A stretch of 64,000 nucleotides of DNA, taken from Ferrimonas gelatinilytica (GTDB lineage: Bacteria > Pseudomonadota > Gammaproteobacteria > Enterobacterales > Shewanellaceae). The stretch spans positions 62,001 through 126,000 of the forward strand of contig NZ_BAABLF010000006.1 of the NCBI RefSeq assembly GCF_039544205.1. Direction: 5' to 3'. A model generated the notes under the pieces. The model had not been told where the DNA came from. It made no database searches and saw nothing but the letters and a program-made list of their open reading frames with translations. Positions 1 through 7,969 of the stretch are shown in pieces (position 1 is the first letter of the stretch; each line of letters begins with the position of its first letter). The translations under genes and the position numbers were made by a program.

Positions 1-108
1 ATGTGGTATTTCGCTTGGATCCTGGGTGTGCTGCTGGCTTGCGCCTTTGGCATCATCAACGGCCTCTGGCTGGAAGCCCAGGAAGCCCTGGACAAGGACG
101 ACGACTGA
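1..108 (+). CDS. cydX: Cytochrome bd oxidase small subunit CydX
   Basis: A 35-residue protein starting MWYFAWILG and ending in a short acidic tail (DKDDD). It has one transmembrane helix (about residues 4-24). The N-terminal WYFAWILG...LACAFG pattern is the signature of CydX/YbgT, the small subunit that stabilises the haem site of cytochrome bd quinol oxidase in the inner membrane. E. coli CydX is 37 residues, so this is full length. The ATG is the first base of the window, so its ribosome site and the expected upstream cydAB lie outside. A terminator-like hairpin follows, so no ybgE homologue is co-transcribed directly behind it. Confident from the motif alone. Confidence 0.93.
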   Translation: MWYFAWILGVLLACAFGIINGLWLEAQEALDKDDD

Positions 109-422
109 ACCTCCTCTTCAGTCCGGCTCCTTAGGTCTGCCCGCAGGCATACGCCTCGGGTGGGCCGACCCAATTCAAAGCGTCGCCCTCGGGCGGCGCT
201 TTTTATTACCTGCCCGCGGTGTTGGCGCCCAATCCCAAGTGAGCCCGAAGTGAGGTTTGTGGGCGATGTTTGCGGACGGTGCTAGCGGGCTCGGGCACTG
301 TCGATGCGCCGGTTGAGTCTGACGGCGTCGCCGGGGCCTACCTCTCTGGTACACTGGGCCCACCATTGGCGCCTATTGCTCAATGACTTAACCCTATTAG
401 TCCCGAAGACCACGGAACCCAG
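109..422. other. Intergenic region between cydX and the RNase T2 gene
   Basis: About 310 bases without a credible gene. The first third holds the cydX terminator. The rest is GC-rich, and small open frames on both strands have no family resemblance or ribosome site. The promoter of the RNase gene should lie here. A TACACT hexamer near 351-356 could be a -10, but I see no convincing -35 at the right distance. Confidence 0.5.
179..205 (+). terminator. Rho-independent terminator after cydX
   Basis: A 10-bp stem (AGCGTCGCCC / GGGCGGCGCT, one G-T pair) closes a TCGG-type loop and is followed by a T run (TTTTT). It ends the cyd transcript about 70 bases after the cydX stop. Confidence 0.8.
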
Positions 423-1349
423 ATGCGCGCTGTTTTACTCCTGCTCTCCCTTTTTCTTCTCCTCCCTGCCGCCCAGGGCCAGGTACCGGTTTCCGGCACC
501 TTGCTGGCGGAGCAGCCCTGTCCCCTCTACCAGTCGATCCGTCGAGGTACCAATCCTGGCAACTGGCAACTGACGCCGGGAGAAAGCTACCCGTTGCTGG
601 CCCGGAACCGGCCGGATGGCCCTTGGTGGCTGGTCCGGGTGAAGGGGCAGACGCGCTGGGTAGATAACGGCTGTGGCCAGGTTTCCCTGGCATCGTCGGC
701 GCAACCAGGTGACGCTGGGGCGGCCGCCCATGCCACCACCGGGGTACCGGCCCCGTCCTCTGTCGAGTTTGATTACTACACCCTGGCGATGAGCTGGCAC
801 AGCGGTTTCTGTGCCGGTGCCAGCCGGCGACCGGAGTGCGCGGATCCCGCCGGTGAGTTGGTGCTCCATGGCCTCTGGCCCTCCAATCGACGGGGATCCC
901 ACCCGGCCTGGTGCGGTGAGGCGCAGCGGCGCGGCTTCTGCTCCTACCCGCCGCTGTCGCTGGAGGAGACCCGGAAGGCCGAGTTGGCATCGGTGATGCC
1001 GGGTGTGGCCAGCTGCCTCGGTCGCTACCAGTGGCAGAAGCATGGCCGCTGCTCCGGCCTGCCCATGGAGACCTACTTTGAGCTGGCCATTCGCTACAGC
1101 CAGTGGTTGCGCAGCGCGCCGCCGGTCAAGCGGATGCAGCAGCAGGCGGGGCAAACCCTGAGTCGAAGCGAGTTGCTGGGTTGGTTTCAACAGTGGGGGG
1201 CCCAGGTGAGCTTGCACTGCCGGCAGAACCGGCTGGAGGAGATCCGCCTGAGGCTGAAGGCCCCGTTGCCGGTACAGCCGGGCCTGACGGCGCTGGATGG
1301 CGGCGTTGAACGAAGCCGCTGCCCTGAGCAGATCCTTCTGTTACCATGA
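423..1349 (+). CDS. Secreted ribonuclease T2 family enzyme (RNase I-like) with N-terminal SH3-like extension
   Basis: 308 residues with a signal peptide (about 1-20, cut near AQG-Q). Both catalytic segments of RNase T2 enzymes are present: CAS1 HGLWP at 149-153 and CAS2 with W204, K206-H207-G208 and C210. Such enzymes cut RNA through a 2',3'-cyclic phosphate, usually in the periplasm or outside the cell, to scavenge nucleotides. Ahead of the catalytic part, residues 23-90 form a separate module with a cysteine pair (C33, C84) and the pattern WWLVRVKGQTRWV, which looks like a bacterial SH3 fold. E. coli RNase I (268 aa) lacks this module as far as I know. The next gene begins 24 bases downstream. 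The ribosome site is weak. Confidence 0.88.
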   Translation: MRAVLLLLSLFLLLPAAQGQVPVSGTLLAEQPCPLYQSIRRGTNPGNWQLTPGESYPLLARNRPDGPWWLVRVKGQTRWVDNGCGQVSLASSAQPGDAGAAAHATTGVPAPSSVEFDYYTLAMSWHSGFCAGASRRPECADPAGELVLHGLWPSNRRGSHPAWCGEAQRRGFCSYPPLSLEETRKAELASVMPGVASCLGRYQWQKHGRCSGLPMETYFELAIRYSQWLRSAPPVKRMQQQAGQTLSRSELLGWFQQWGAQVSLHCRQNRLEEIRLRLKAPLPVQPGLTALDGGVERSRCPEQILLLP

Positions 1350-1373
1350 GATTTTTCCATCAAGGAGTGAACG

Positions 1374-1631
1374 ATGAAACAGCAATGGATGGTGGCGCTG
1401 GTTGCCGCGGCAGGGGTACTGAGTGGCTGCAGCAAGGTCACCGCGGAAAACTACGCGAAGCTGGATGTGGGGATGGAGCGACAGGAGGTCGAGCAGCTGC
1501 TGGGTAAGCCGGATCAGTGTGAAGCCGCACTGGGGGCAAAGAGCTGCATCTGGGGCGATGAGAAGCGGCATATCAAGGTGGCGTTTGCCGGGGATACTGC
1601 GATGCTGTTTAGCAGCAAAGGGGCGCTCTGA
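1374..1631 (+). CDS. Small BamE-like (DUF3862-type) lipoprotein
   Basis: 85 residues. A lipoprotein signal ends in the lipobox LSGC, with the acylated Cys at residue 19, so the mature protein is a membrane-anchored periplasmic domain of about 67 residues. The pattern YAKLDVGMERQEVEQLLGKP followed by C...SCIWGD is typical of the small BamE/SmpA-like fold (DUF3862). The function is not established. It starts behind a good AAGGAG site and lies 24 bases after the RNase T2 gene, so the two are probably co-transcribed. A link between their roles is only inference. Confidence 0.8.
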   Translation: MKQQWMVALVAAAGVLSGCSKVTAENYAKLDVGMERQEVEQLLGKPDQCEAALGAKSCIWGDEKRHIKVAFAGDTAMLFSSKGAL

Positions 1632-1716
1632 TCCGGTTGCGTGGGGGGTTTTAGCGTCCGGTGTGTAATGGGCTATGGTTAGAAATCATACTCACTGCAG
1701 CCAAAGAGGGCACACC

Positions 1717-1959
1717 ATGCTTGGAGAGAATCACGCCTTGATGTACGAGTATCCGGAGCATAAGGAGAAGATCCAGCAGCTCAAGCAGTCGGACGAGGCC
1801 TTTGCCCAGATGGCGAAGGAGTACCACGATCTGGACCACCAGATCCGTGGCCTCGAGGTCAATGGTGTGCCCACGTCCGACCAACACTTCGTCGAACTCA
1901 AGGCTCGCCGGGTCTCCCTGAAAGACCAACTGCACCAGCGCCTGATGAATGGCGCCTGA
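1717..1959 (+). CDS. YdcH family (DUF465) small coiled-coil protein
   Basis: 80 residues, starting at the ATG at 1717 behind AAAGAGGG. An in-frame upstream start at 1675 would add an unlikely His/Cys-rich leader. The sequence MLGENHALMYEYPEHKEKI, then a helical stretch and HFVELKARRVSLKDQL, matches the YdcH/DUF465 family of short helical-hairpin cytosolic proteins of unknown function. It stands alone, with a strong bidirectional terminator after it. Confidence 0.85.
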   Translation: MLGENHALMYEYPEHKEKIQQLKQSDEAFAQMAKEYHDLDHQIRGLEVNGVPTSDQHFVELKARRVSLKDQLHQRLMNGA

Positions 1960-1975
1960 CCCCTAACCCTTCGAA

Positions 1976-2002
1976 ACAAAGCGGGCCTCTGGCCCGCTTT
2001 GT
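1976..2002. terminator. Bidirectional terminator between the YdcH-like gene and the RND operon
   Basis: A perfect 12-bp stem (ACAAAGCGGGCC / GGCCCGCTTTGT) with a TCT loop. A and T tracts on either side let it act on both converging transcripts. Confidence 0.88.
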
Positions 2003-2031
2003 TGTGTTTGCACCCCTCTTTACTCTGAGCG

Positions 2032-5000
2032 TCAGGCGGCGACCGACAGGGGCACTCGTTGTCGCCCCGGCGCCCGCACCAGACGGTAGGCGGCTGGCAC
2101 AAACAGGAAGGAGAGGAGGGTGGTAAGTAGGGTGCCGCCGGCAATGGCGATGGAGAAGGGGGGCCAGAACCCGCCGCCGGCCAGGATCAGCGGCAAAAAG
2201 CCGCCGATGGTGGTGATGGTGGTGGAGCCGATGTGCCGGCCGCAGCGGGCTACCGCAGCGGTGATCTCTGCCAACACCCCCTGTTTCGCCTCCGGCGAGG
2301 CCTCCAGCTCCGCCAGGATCACGATGGCGGCGTTGATTGACAGTCCCATCAGCCCCATCAGGCCGATGATCACGTTGAAGCCGAAGGGGTAGCCGGCCAG
2401 GTAGACACACAGCAGTCCCAGGCCGGTGGATTGCAGGGCACTGGCGAGGATCACAAGAGTGAGGCGGAAGGAGTTGAAGGAGAGCACCACGATGCTCACC
2501 AGCAGCGCCATCACCAGGGCGACACTGGAGAGCAGCTTGCCGACGGCATTGTTCCGTTCCGCACTCTCGCCACCGATGCTGAGCCGGTAGCCCGGCGGCA
2601 GGGCGAAGCCGTCGCGCTCCATCTGCGCTAACACCGACTCGAGCACCGTGGAGGGCAGCACCCCGGTGCGCACGAAGGCCTGAATGCTGTTGAGTCGTTC
2701 TCCGTTGCGACGGGGGATGTCGGTTCGGGCGGACTGCACCACGCTGTCACCCAGGGCGGAGAGGGGCAGCCATTGGCCAGTCGGGGTGATGATCAGAAGG
2801 TTGGCCAGATCGCTGCCTCCCTGACGTTGCCCCTGGCCAATTCGCACCCGCACCGGGAGCGATTCCGGCCCCTCCAGGATGGTCCCGCCCAAGTGGCCAT
2901 TGAGATTGTCCCTCAGCTGGGCGTTGATCCCGTTCAGGGTCAGCCCGGCACGACGCACCGCGGTTTCATCCAATTGCAGTTGCACCTTGGGCAGACCCGC
3001 GGTCAGGGAAGCGCGGGTGTGGAGTATGTCCGGGTGTTGTTGCAGGCGGAGGCGAACCGTCTCTCCCAGTTGGTCCAGTACCGGCAACTCCGAGCCCTGA
3101 AGTCGGATCTCGATCGGGGCCTCGAACGGTGGGCCCTGCTCCAACTTGCGCACCAGCACCTGGATATCCGGGTAACGCGCTGTCAACTCGCTCTGCAACC
3201 TGGGGATCAGCCGGTTGGCCACCTTGAAATCGGTGGTGGTGATCATTCCCTGGGCGTAGTTGGCCAGGCCTTGCTGACGCTGCTGCAGGTTGTAGTAGAA
3301 CGCGGGAATATTGCGGCCGACACTCCAGGCAGTCTGGGTGATACCCGGTTGTTGGCGCAGCCAGCGATCCAGCTCGCGGGTTCGTTGCTCGCTGGCTGCC
3401 TGGCTGACGCTGGCAGGCATCCACAGCTCTATCTGAAACATGTCACGGTCCGAGGGGGGAAAGAACTGTTCCGCCATCTGGGTGGCAGCGACAAAGCCCA
3501 GCAGGGGAAGCAGGGTCATCGCCAGCAAGGTGCGTTTGGGTCGGGCCAGGGCACTCTGGAGAAGCCGCTGGAACGTCGTGGCCAGCCAGGGAAGCTGCAG
3601 CCCCCCTTGCCACCAGTGCTGGCCGGTTTCCGCCCGGATAAAGCGGCCAGCCAGCCCCGCGATCAGGGTATGGGAGACCAGGTAGGAGGCCAGCAGGGCG
3701 AAACTGACGGAGAGCGCAATGCCGCCAACAAACTCGCCGGCGGGTCCGGGCATCATCCAGATGGGGGCAAACGCCAGCACTGTGGTCAGGGTGCTGGCCA
3801 GCAGGGGCAGCCAGAGGTGATGGATGGTGTGCAGTACCGCGGCCAGCGGACGCTCCCCCTCCCGGCGTCGCTGGCCGATGGCGTCCACCACGACGATGGC
3901 GTTGTCCACCATGATCCCCAGTGCCACCACCAACCCGGTGACCGACATCTGGTGGATGGGCAGGCCGTAGACCCGCATGCAGGCCAGGGTGATCAGGGCG
4001 GTGATGGGCAGGGCTGCGGCCACCAGCAGGGCACTACGCAGGCCCAGGGTGAGCATCAGCACCAGCAGGATAAGCACAAAACCCTGGGCCAGGTTGACGC
4101 TCAGCTCCCCTAATCGGGCCTCGGTGTAGCGTCGCTGGGTAAAGAGGGTGTCCAGCTGAACATTGGCGGGCAGTGCAGTGAGGAACTGTTCGAGCTGCTC
4201 CTCAACCTGCTCATCCCAACGATCGATACGGGTATCCGGCAGCATCCGGACCGACACCAGCACCGCCGACTCGCCCTGTACCAGTGCGGTGTCCTCAGCG
4301 GGGCGGTAGGGCTGGCGTCGGACCTCGGCCAGGTCCCCCAGTCGCACTGCCTGCTGCTCACTGGCGAGGCGCAGCGGGATCTGCCGGATCCGGGTGAGGG
4401 AGTCCAGCTCGCCGCCGATCTCCACCTGGGCTCTGACCTGGTCATTATCCAGGGTGCCGGCGGCGGTTTTGCTGTCGGAGGCGGCGATCTGAGCGGCCAG
4501 CTGTTGCGGGGCGATCCCCAGCACCTGAAGCTGGGCCTCCTCGATGGAGACCAGGATCTCCTCCTGCAACCGACCCTGCACTTTGACGAAATCGGTGCCC
4601 GGCAGCAGGCGAAGCTGGTTGGCCCAGGCTTCGCTGTAGCGTCCCAGCGCTGCCAAGTCCGGATCGCCGTTGCCCCGCCAGCGCAGGGCGAAGATCCGGG
4701 TGAAGGCATAACCGATACGATCATCCAGCGAGGGGGTGCCCGTTCCCGGGGGCAGCACGACAGCGGCTTCGGCGGCCAGATCCCGCGCCCGGCTCCATAC
4801 CGGCTCCACCTCGGTGATGCTGTCCTTGAGCTCCAGGGTGATCACGGACAGGCCGGGGCGGGAGCTTGAGCTGATCAGCTTGAGCTCATCCAACTGCCGC
4901 AGCGCGGATTCCAGTCGCTCGGTCACCAAAAGTTCGACCTTCTCGGCACTGGCGCCGGGGTAGGGGGTGATCAGGGCGGCAAACCGGTTGATGAAGGCGG

Positions 5001-5145
5001 GATCCTCGGTGCGGGCCAGCTGGTTCAGGGCGCCGAGCCCGGCGACCAGGATCAAGGCGATCAGCAGCAGGTTGAGGCGTGGATTGCCGATGAGCGCCCG
5101 GTAAAGCGCGCCGCCCAGTCCGGGCGTTGGGCCGGAGGCGGTCAT
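2032..5145 (-). CDS. RND family efflux pump permease (AcrB-like inner-membrane subunit)
   Basis: 1037 residues, the usual size for AcrB-type proton-driven drug exporters: 12 membrane helices and two large periplasmic loops. Helix 4 carries GIMVDNAIVVVDA, keeping the first of AcrB's paired proton-relay aspartates with Asn at the second. Helix 10 reads GLMGLSINAAIVILAEL and has no lysine where AcrB has Lys940, so this is a divergent RND branch. Its ATG overlaps the stop of the upstream adaptor gene by 4 bases (5142-5145), which indicates translational coupling. It is likely controlled by the divergent TetR regulator at 6348. The substrate cannot be told, and no TolC-type channel is encoded nearby. 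Confidence 0.92.
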   Translation of the reverse strand: MTASGPTPGLGGALYRALIGNPRLNLLLIALILVAGLGALNQLARTEDPAFINRFAALITPYPGASAEKVELLVTERLESALRQLDELKLISSSSRPGLSVITLELKDSITEVEPVWSRARDLAAEAAVVLPPGTGTPSLDDRIGYAFTRIFALRWRGNGDPDLAALGRYSEAWANQLRLLPGTDFVKVQGRLQEEILVSIEEAQLQVLGIAPQQLAAQIAASDSKTAAGTLDNDQVRAQVEIGGELDSLTRIRQIPLRLASEQQAVRLGDLAEVRRQPYRPAEDTALVQGESAVLVSVRMLPDTRIDRWDEQVEEQLEQFLTALPANVQLDTLFTQRRYTEARLGELSVNLAQGFVLILLVLMLTLGLRSALLVAAALPITALITLACMRVYGLPIHQMSVTGLVVALGIMVDNAIVVVDAIGQRRREGERPLAAVLHTIHHLWLPLLASTLTTVLAFAPIWMMPGPAGEFVGGIALSVSFALLASYLVSHTLIAGLAGRFIRAETGQHWWQGGLQLPWLATTFQRLLQSALARPKRTLLAMTLLPLLGFVAATQMAEQFFPPSDRDMFQIELWMPASVSQAASEQRTRELDRWLRQQPGITQTAWSVGRNIPAFYYNLQQRQQGLANYAQGMITTTDFKVANRLIPRLQSELTARYPDIQVLVRKLEQGPPFEAPIEIRLQGSELPVLDQLGETVRLRLQQHPDILHTRASLTAGLPKVQLQLDETAVRRAGLTLNGINAQLRDNLNGHLGGTILEGPESLPVRVRIGQGQRQGGSDLANLLIITPTGQWLPLSALGDSVVQSARTDIPRRNGERLNSIQAFVRTGVLPSTVLESVLAQMERDGFALPPGYRLSIGGESAERNNAVGKLLSSVALVMALLVSIVVLSFNSFRLTLVILASALQSTGLGLLCVYLAGYPFGFNVIIGLMGLMGLSINAAIVILAELEASPEAKQGVLAEITAAVARCGRHIGSTTITTIGGFLPLILAGGGFWPPFSIAIAGGTLLTTLLSFLFVPAAYRLVRAPGRQRVPLSVAA

Positions 5146-6242
5146 GGGGTGGGCTCCTCAGCCGGCAGGGTCTGTGGTTTGACCCGCTGGCCCTGCACCA
5201 GGGTATGCAGGCCAGCCACCACCAGCCACTCGCCCTCCTTCAGTGCCCCATCCAGGTAAACACGGCGGGGCTCGGTGTGAAGCAGGGTGACATCCCGGCG
5301 CTCAAGATGGTGCTCGCCATCGGGGGCCTGTTTCGCCACCAGGACGTTCCATTGGCCCCGCAGTCCTGCCAGCAGCACTTCCGGACTGACCGCCATGGCC
5401 CGATGGGTCATCCGCTGCTCCAAGCTCAGGTAGATCAGGTCGCCGTTGAGCCAATCTCCATCACCGGGCAGGGCGAAGCGCAGGGGCACGGTGCGCGTAG
5501 TGGCGTCCACTTCTGCGCCGCGGCCCAGCAAGGTCGCGGTGAGCGGCTGGCCCCGGTGGCTTAACTGGTAGGGCTGGCCCGGTGGCAGTCGTCGGAGCAG
5601 ATCCACCGGGATACCGATCTTGGCTTCGGCGCCCTCCGTGGGTACCAGAGTGAGGACCGGCTGCCCCGCCGCAACAACCTGGCCCGGGGCCAATTGACGT
5701 TGCGCGACACGCCCGGCGAAGGGCGCCCGTAAAATGCTTTTTTCCCGCCGAAGGGTGTTGGCTTCAAGGGCGGCTTGCAGCTCCAGTAGCCGGGCGTCGA
5801 GCCGCTGTTTCTGGCTGCGCAGCTCGTCGAGCTGCTGTTGCGACTGGTAGCCCTGGTCCCCCAGGGTTTGCTGCCGTTTTTGGGTGGCCAGGACCAGATC
5901 GCGCTCTGCCTCCACCTGGACCAAGCCTGCCCTGAGCTGCTTTGCCTCGGTATTCAGCAGGGCGGTATCGAGCCGAGCCAGCGCCTGCCCCGCGACCACG
6001 GTATCGCCCACCTGCACCCCGATCTGTTCTACCATGCCCGGCAGTTCGAAGCCGAGTTCGCTGGTGGCGGCGTTGCGGATCTGGCCGACAAAGCGATGGG
6101 TGACCGGGTAGTGGTCGGAAAAGTGGACGGGCACGACGCGCACCGGGGTCGCCTGCGGCGGTGTGTCGGCCTGCTCCTTGGGAAGACAGGCGGTGAGGGT
6201 GGTCAGGCTAAGGGCAAGGAAGATGCGAGCAAACGTCTCCAT
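5142..6242 (-). CDS. RND efflux periplasmic adaptor (membrane fusion protein), lipoprotein
   Basis: 366 residues. The signal sequence ends in the lipobox LTAC (Cys19), so it is an inner-membrane-anchored periplasmic lipoprotein like AcrA. The order of parts is that of HlyD/AcrA adaptors: a biotinyl-lipoyl half (VGDTVVAGQALARLD), a long helical hairpin (about residues 85-165), the second lipoyl half (APFAGRVAQRQLAPGQVV) and a beta-barrel. It bridges the permease at 2032-5145 to an outer-membrane channel. It is the first gene of the leftward operon. Its start is 40 bases from the TetR operator palindrome, so transcription is probably repressed from there. Confidence 0.92.
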   Translation of the reverse strand: METFARIFLALSLTTLTACLPKEQADTPPQATPVRVVPVHFSDHYPVTHRFVGQIRNAATSELGFELPGMVEQIGVQVGDTVVAGQALARLDTALLNTEAKQLRAGLVQVEAERDLVLATQKRQQTLGDQGYQSQQQLDELRSQKQRLDARLLELQAALEANTLRREKSILRAPFAGRVAQRQLAPGQVVAAGQPVLTLVPTEGAEAKIGIPVDLLRRLPPGQPYQLSHRGQPLTATLLGRGAEVDATTRTVPLRFALPGDGDWLNGDLIYLSLEQRMTHRAMAVSPEVLLAGLRGQWNVLVAKQAPDGEHHLERRDVTLLHTEPRRVYLDGALKEGEWLVVAGLHTLVQGQRVKPQTLPAEEPTP

Positions 6243-6282
6243 GGGGACCTTGATGTTGCTTGGATGTAAACTGTACTCACGA

Positions 6283-6304
6283 GTCTAGTTTGACAAAACT
6301 GGAC
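6283..6304. promoter_or_regulatory. TetR-type operator palindrome
   Basis: A 22-bp imperfect palindrome of form GTCnAGTTTnnnnAAACTnGAC lies between the divergent adaptor and regulator genes. A second GTCTAGTTTG half-site starts at 6306 and a further AAACTGTAC-like half-site lies near 6269-6277. Position and symmetry fit the binding site of the TetR regulator encoded at 6348. Assignment is by inference. Confidence 0.7.
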
Positions 6305-6318
6305 TGTCTAGTTTGAAT
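6290..6318 (+). promoter_or_regulatory. Candidate promoter for the tetR-type gene
   Basis: A perfect -35 TTGACA (6290-6295), a 17-bp spacer and a weak -10 TTGAAT (6313-6318). The -35 sits inside the operator palindrome, so bound repressor would block it: autoregulation is expected. Confidence 0.5.
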
Positions 6319-6347
6319 GTAAACATAAGGTAGACAAGGTAAACGGG

Positions 6348-6962
6348 ATGATCGAAGCACAACGCACCCGCAGCGAGCAGAAGCGTCAACAGATTGTGGC
6401 CGCGGCCAGCAGTCTGTTTATGCAGCATGGCTACCTCTCCACCAGCATGGACGAGGTGGCGCAGCAGGCGGGCGTCTCCAAGCAGACGGTGTACGCCCAC
6501 TTTGGCAGCAAGGATGATCTCTTTACCTACTGTATCGAGAGCAAATGCGTGGTGGCGACCCGGATCCCCGACACCCTGGAGGGGCAGGATCCCCAGCAGG
6601 TTCTGACGGAGTTCATGCGTGCCTTCAGCGAGATGATCCACAGTGAAGAGGCGCTCTACGTCTATCGTCTCTGTGTCACTCAGGCGGAGTCGCACCCCGA
6701 GTTATCCCGACGTTACTTCGAGGCCGGCCCCCTAAGGGTCCAGCGGGTGCTGGCCGACTACCTGGCCAAGCTGCAGCGCAGCGGGAAGTTAAGCCTGCCG
6801 GATCCCATGCTGGCGGCGGAGCAACTGCTGCTGATGGGACGGGGCATGCGCCACCTGGCGTGTGAGTTGGGCCTGCCCTGCGAGGAGTCGCAGCGGAAGA
6901 GCGAGCAGCGCCTCAGTTCGGCCATCACACTGTTTTTAAGCGGGTACGGCTACCAAGGCTGA
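6348..6962 (+). CDS. TetR/AcrR family transcriptional repressor
   Basis: 204 residues. The N-terminal helix-turn-helix is clear: RQQIVAAASSLFMQHGY, then SMDEVAQQAGVSKQTVYAHF (about residues 14-58), followed by a helical ligand-binding and dimer domain of the type found in AefR-like regulators. It diverges from the RND adaptor/permease operon across 105 bases that hold a matching palindrome. The simplest reading is a local repressor of the pump, released when it binds a substrate of the pump. The inducer is unknown. Confidence 0.93.
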   Translation: MIEAQRTRSEQKRQQIVAAASSLFMQHGYLSTSMDEVAQQAGVSKQTVYAHFGSKDDLFTYCIESKCVVATRIPDTLEGQDPQQVLTEFMRAFSEMIHSEEALYVYRLCVTQAESHPELSRRYFEAGPLRVQRVLADYLAKLQRSGKLSLPDPMLAAEQLLLMGRGMRHLACELGLPCEESQRKSEQRLSSAITLFLSGYGYQG

Positions 6963-7013
6963 TCTCGTGCATTCGAAGCTACGTTGAGAAAGTGTCTAAA
7001 TATTCAAGGAAAG

Positions 7014-7886
7014 ATGATGAAGTCCCTATATCTCCTGCTCCTCGCCACGCTCAGTTTGTCCGCCCATGCGCGCCCGCCGGCCCCGCCCCCCTGGACCCTG
7101 GATATTTACGGCATCCAGATGCAGAAGGGGGAGTTGGCCCAGGATGGGGATTTCGACGACAGCGAGCTGGGCCTGCAGTTTGGCTACAGCACCCGCCTGG
7201 GGCCGAAGTGGATTTTGGGCGCCCGGGTCAATTACGACTACCGCCGCTTTGATTTCGACCGCACGGCGCTGTTTGACGGCGCACTGGAGACCTGGTCCCA
7301 CCGTCAGCGGGTTGGCCTGGGTTTTAACGCCATTCACCTGCTTAATCAGCGTTGGAGCCTGATCCTGGCCCCTCGTGTTCAGTGGTCGGCGGCGCAGGAG
7401 GCTTCGCTCTCCGATGGCTTCAGCTATGGTCTGCTGGCCGGTGGGATGGCAAAGGTGAATCCGGATCTGCAACTTGGGGTGGGCTTCTCCTACCTCAACG
7501 ACGTCAAGGACACCACCTTCTTTCCTATTATCCTGGTCAAGTGGCAGATCTCGGAGCGATGGAAGCTGGATAACCCCTTCGAGCCGGGCTTCTCCGGCGG
7601 GGCAGGGTTGGAGCTGAGCTACCGCTGGAACCCCCATTACGAGTTTGCGTTTGGGGGCGCCTACCGGTCGGATCGTTTCGTGGTGAACGATGGGGCGGTA
7701 GAAACCCAGGCACCACTGGCCTTCCTGCGCTGGAGCTACTTTCCGGAGGGGGATTGGGACCTGTCGATTTTGCTGGGGTACCGCTTTAGTGGCGAGATGG
7801 AGTGGGATCCGAACGGAAGCGGTCGACGGAAGCAGAACATCGATGCGAGATTGGGCGTCGGTGCCAGTCTCGCGTTCAAGTTTTGA
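7014..7886 (+). CDS. Putative outer-membrane beta-barrel protein
   Basis: 290 residues from the ATG at 7014, chosen because AAGGA lies just before it; an in-frame upstream start at 6984 lacks such a site. It has a signal peptide (about 1-22, ending AHA). The rest alternates short amphipathic strands rich in Tyr, Trp, Gly and Arg and ends in Phe (LAFKF), the mark of a BAM-inserted barrel. It resembles uncharacterised DUF6268-type barrels, but that family call is tentative. It follows the TetR gene by 51 bases with no terminator between, so it may share its promoter. A terminator follows. Confidence 0.7.
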   Translation: MMKSLYLLLLATLSLSAHARPPAPPPWTLDIYGIQMQKGELAQDGDFDDSELGLQFGYSTRLGPKWILGARVNYDYRRFDFDRTALFDGALETWSHRQRVGLGFNAIHLLNQRWSLILAPRVQWSAAQEASLSDGFSYGLLAGGMAKVNPDLQLGVGFSYLNDVKDTTFFPIILVKWQISERWKLDNPFEPGFSGGAGLELSYRWNPHYEFAFGGAYRSDRFVVNDGAVETQAPLAFLRWSYFPEGDWDLSILLGYRFSGEMEWDPNGSGRRKQNIDARLGVGASLAFKF

Positions 7887-7925
7887 TTGACTACCGAGAA
7901 GTCGACCGCAGTAACAATGCCATAA

Positions 7926-7951
7926 AAAAGGGCCCCGTTTGGGGCCCTTTT
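7926..7951. terminator. Bidirectional terminator between the barrel gene and the chalcone-isomerase-like gene
   Basis: A perfect 11-bp stem (AAAAGGGCCCC / GGGGCCCTTTT) with a GTTT loop, serving two converging genes. Confidence 0.9.
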
Positions 7952-7969
7952 GGCGTTAAGCGCCGAGGA

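Noticed and set aside
2773..4113. A 446-codon frame antisense to the first RND permease
   Set aside because: Low-complexity Gln/Gly/His-rich product typical of antisense reading of GC-rich membrane-protein genes.
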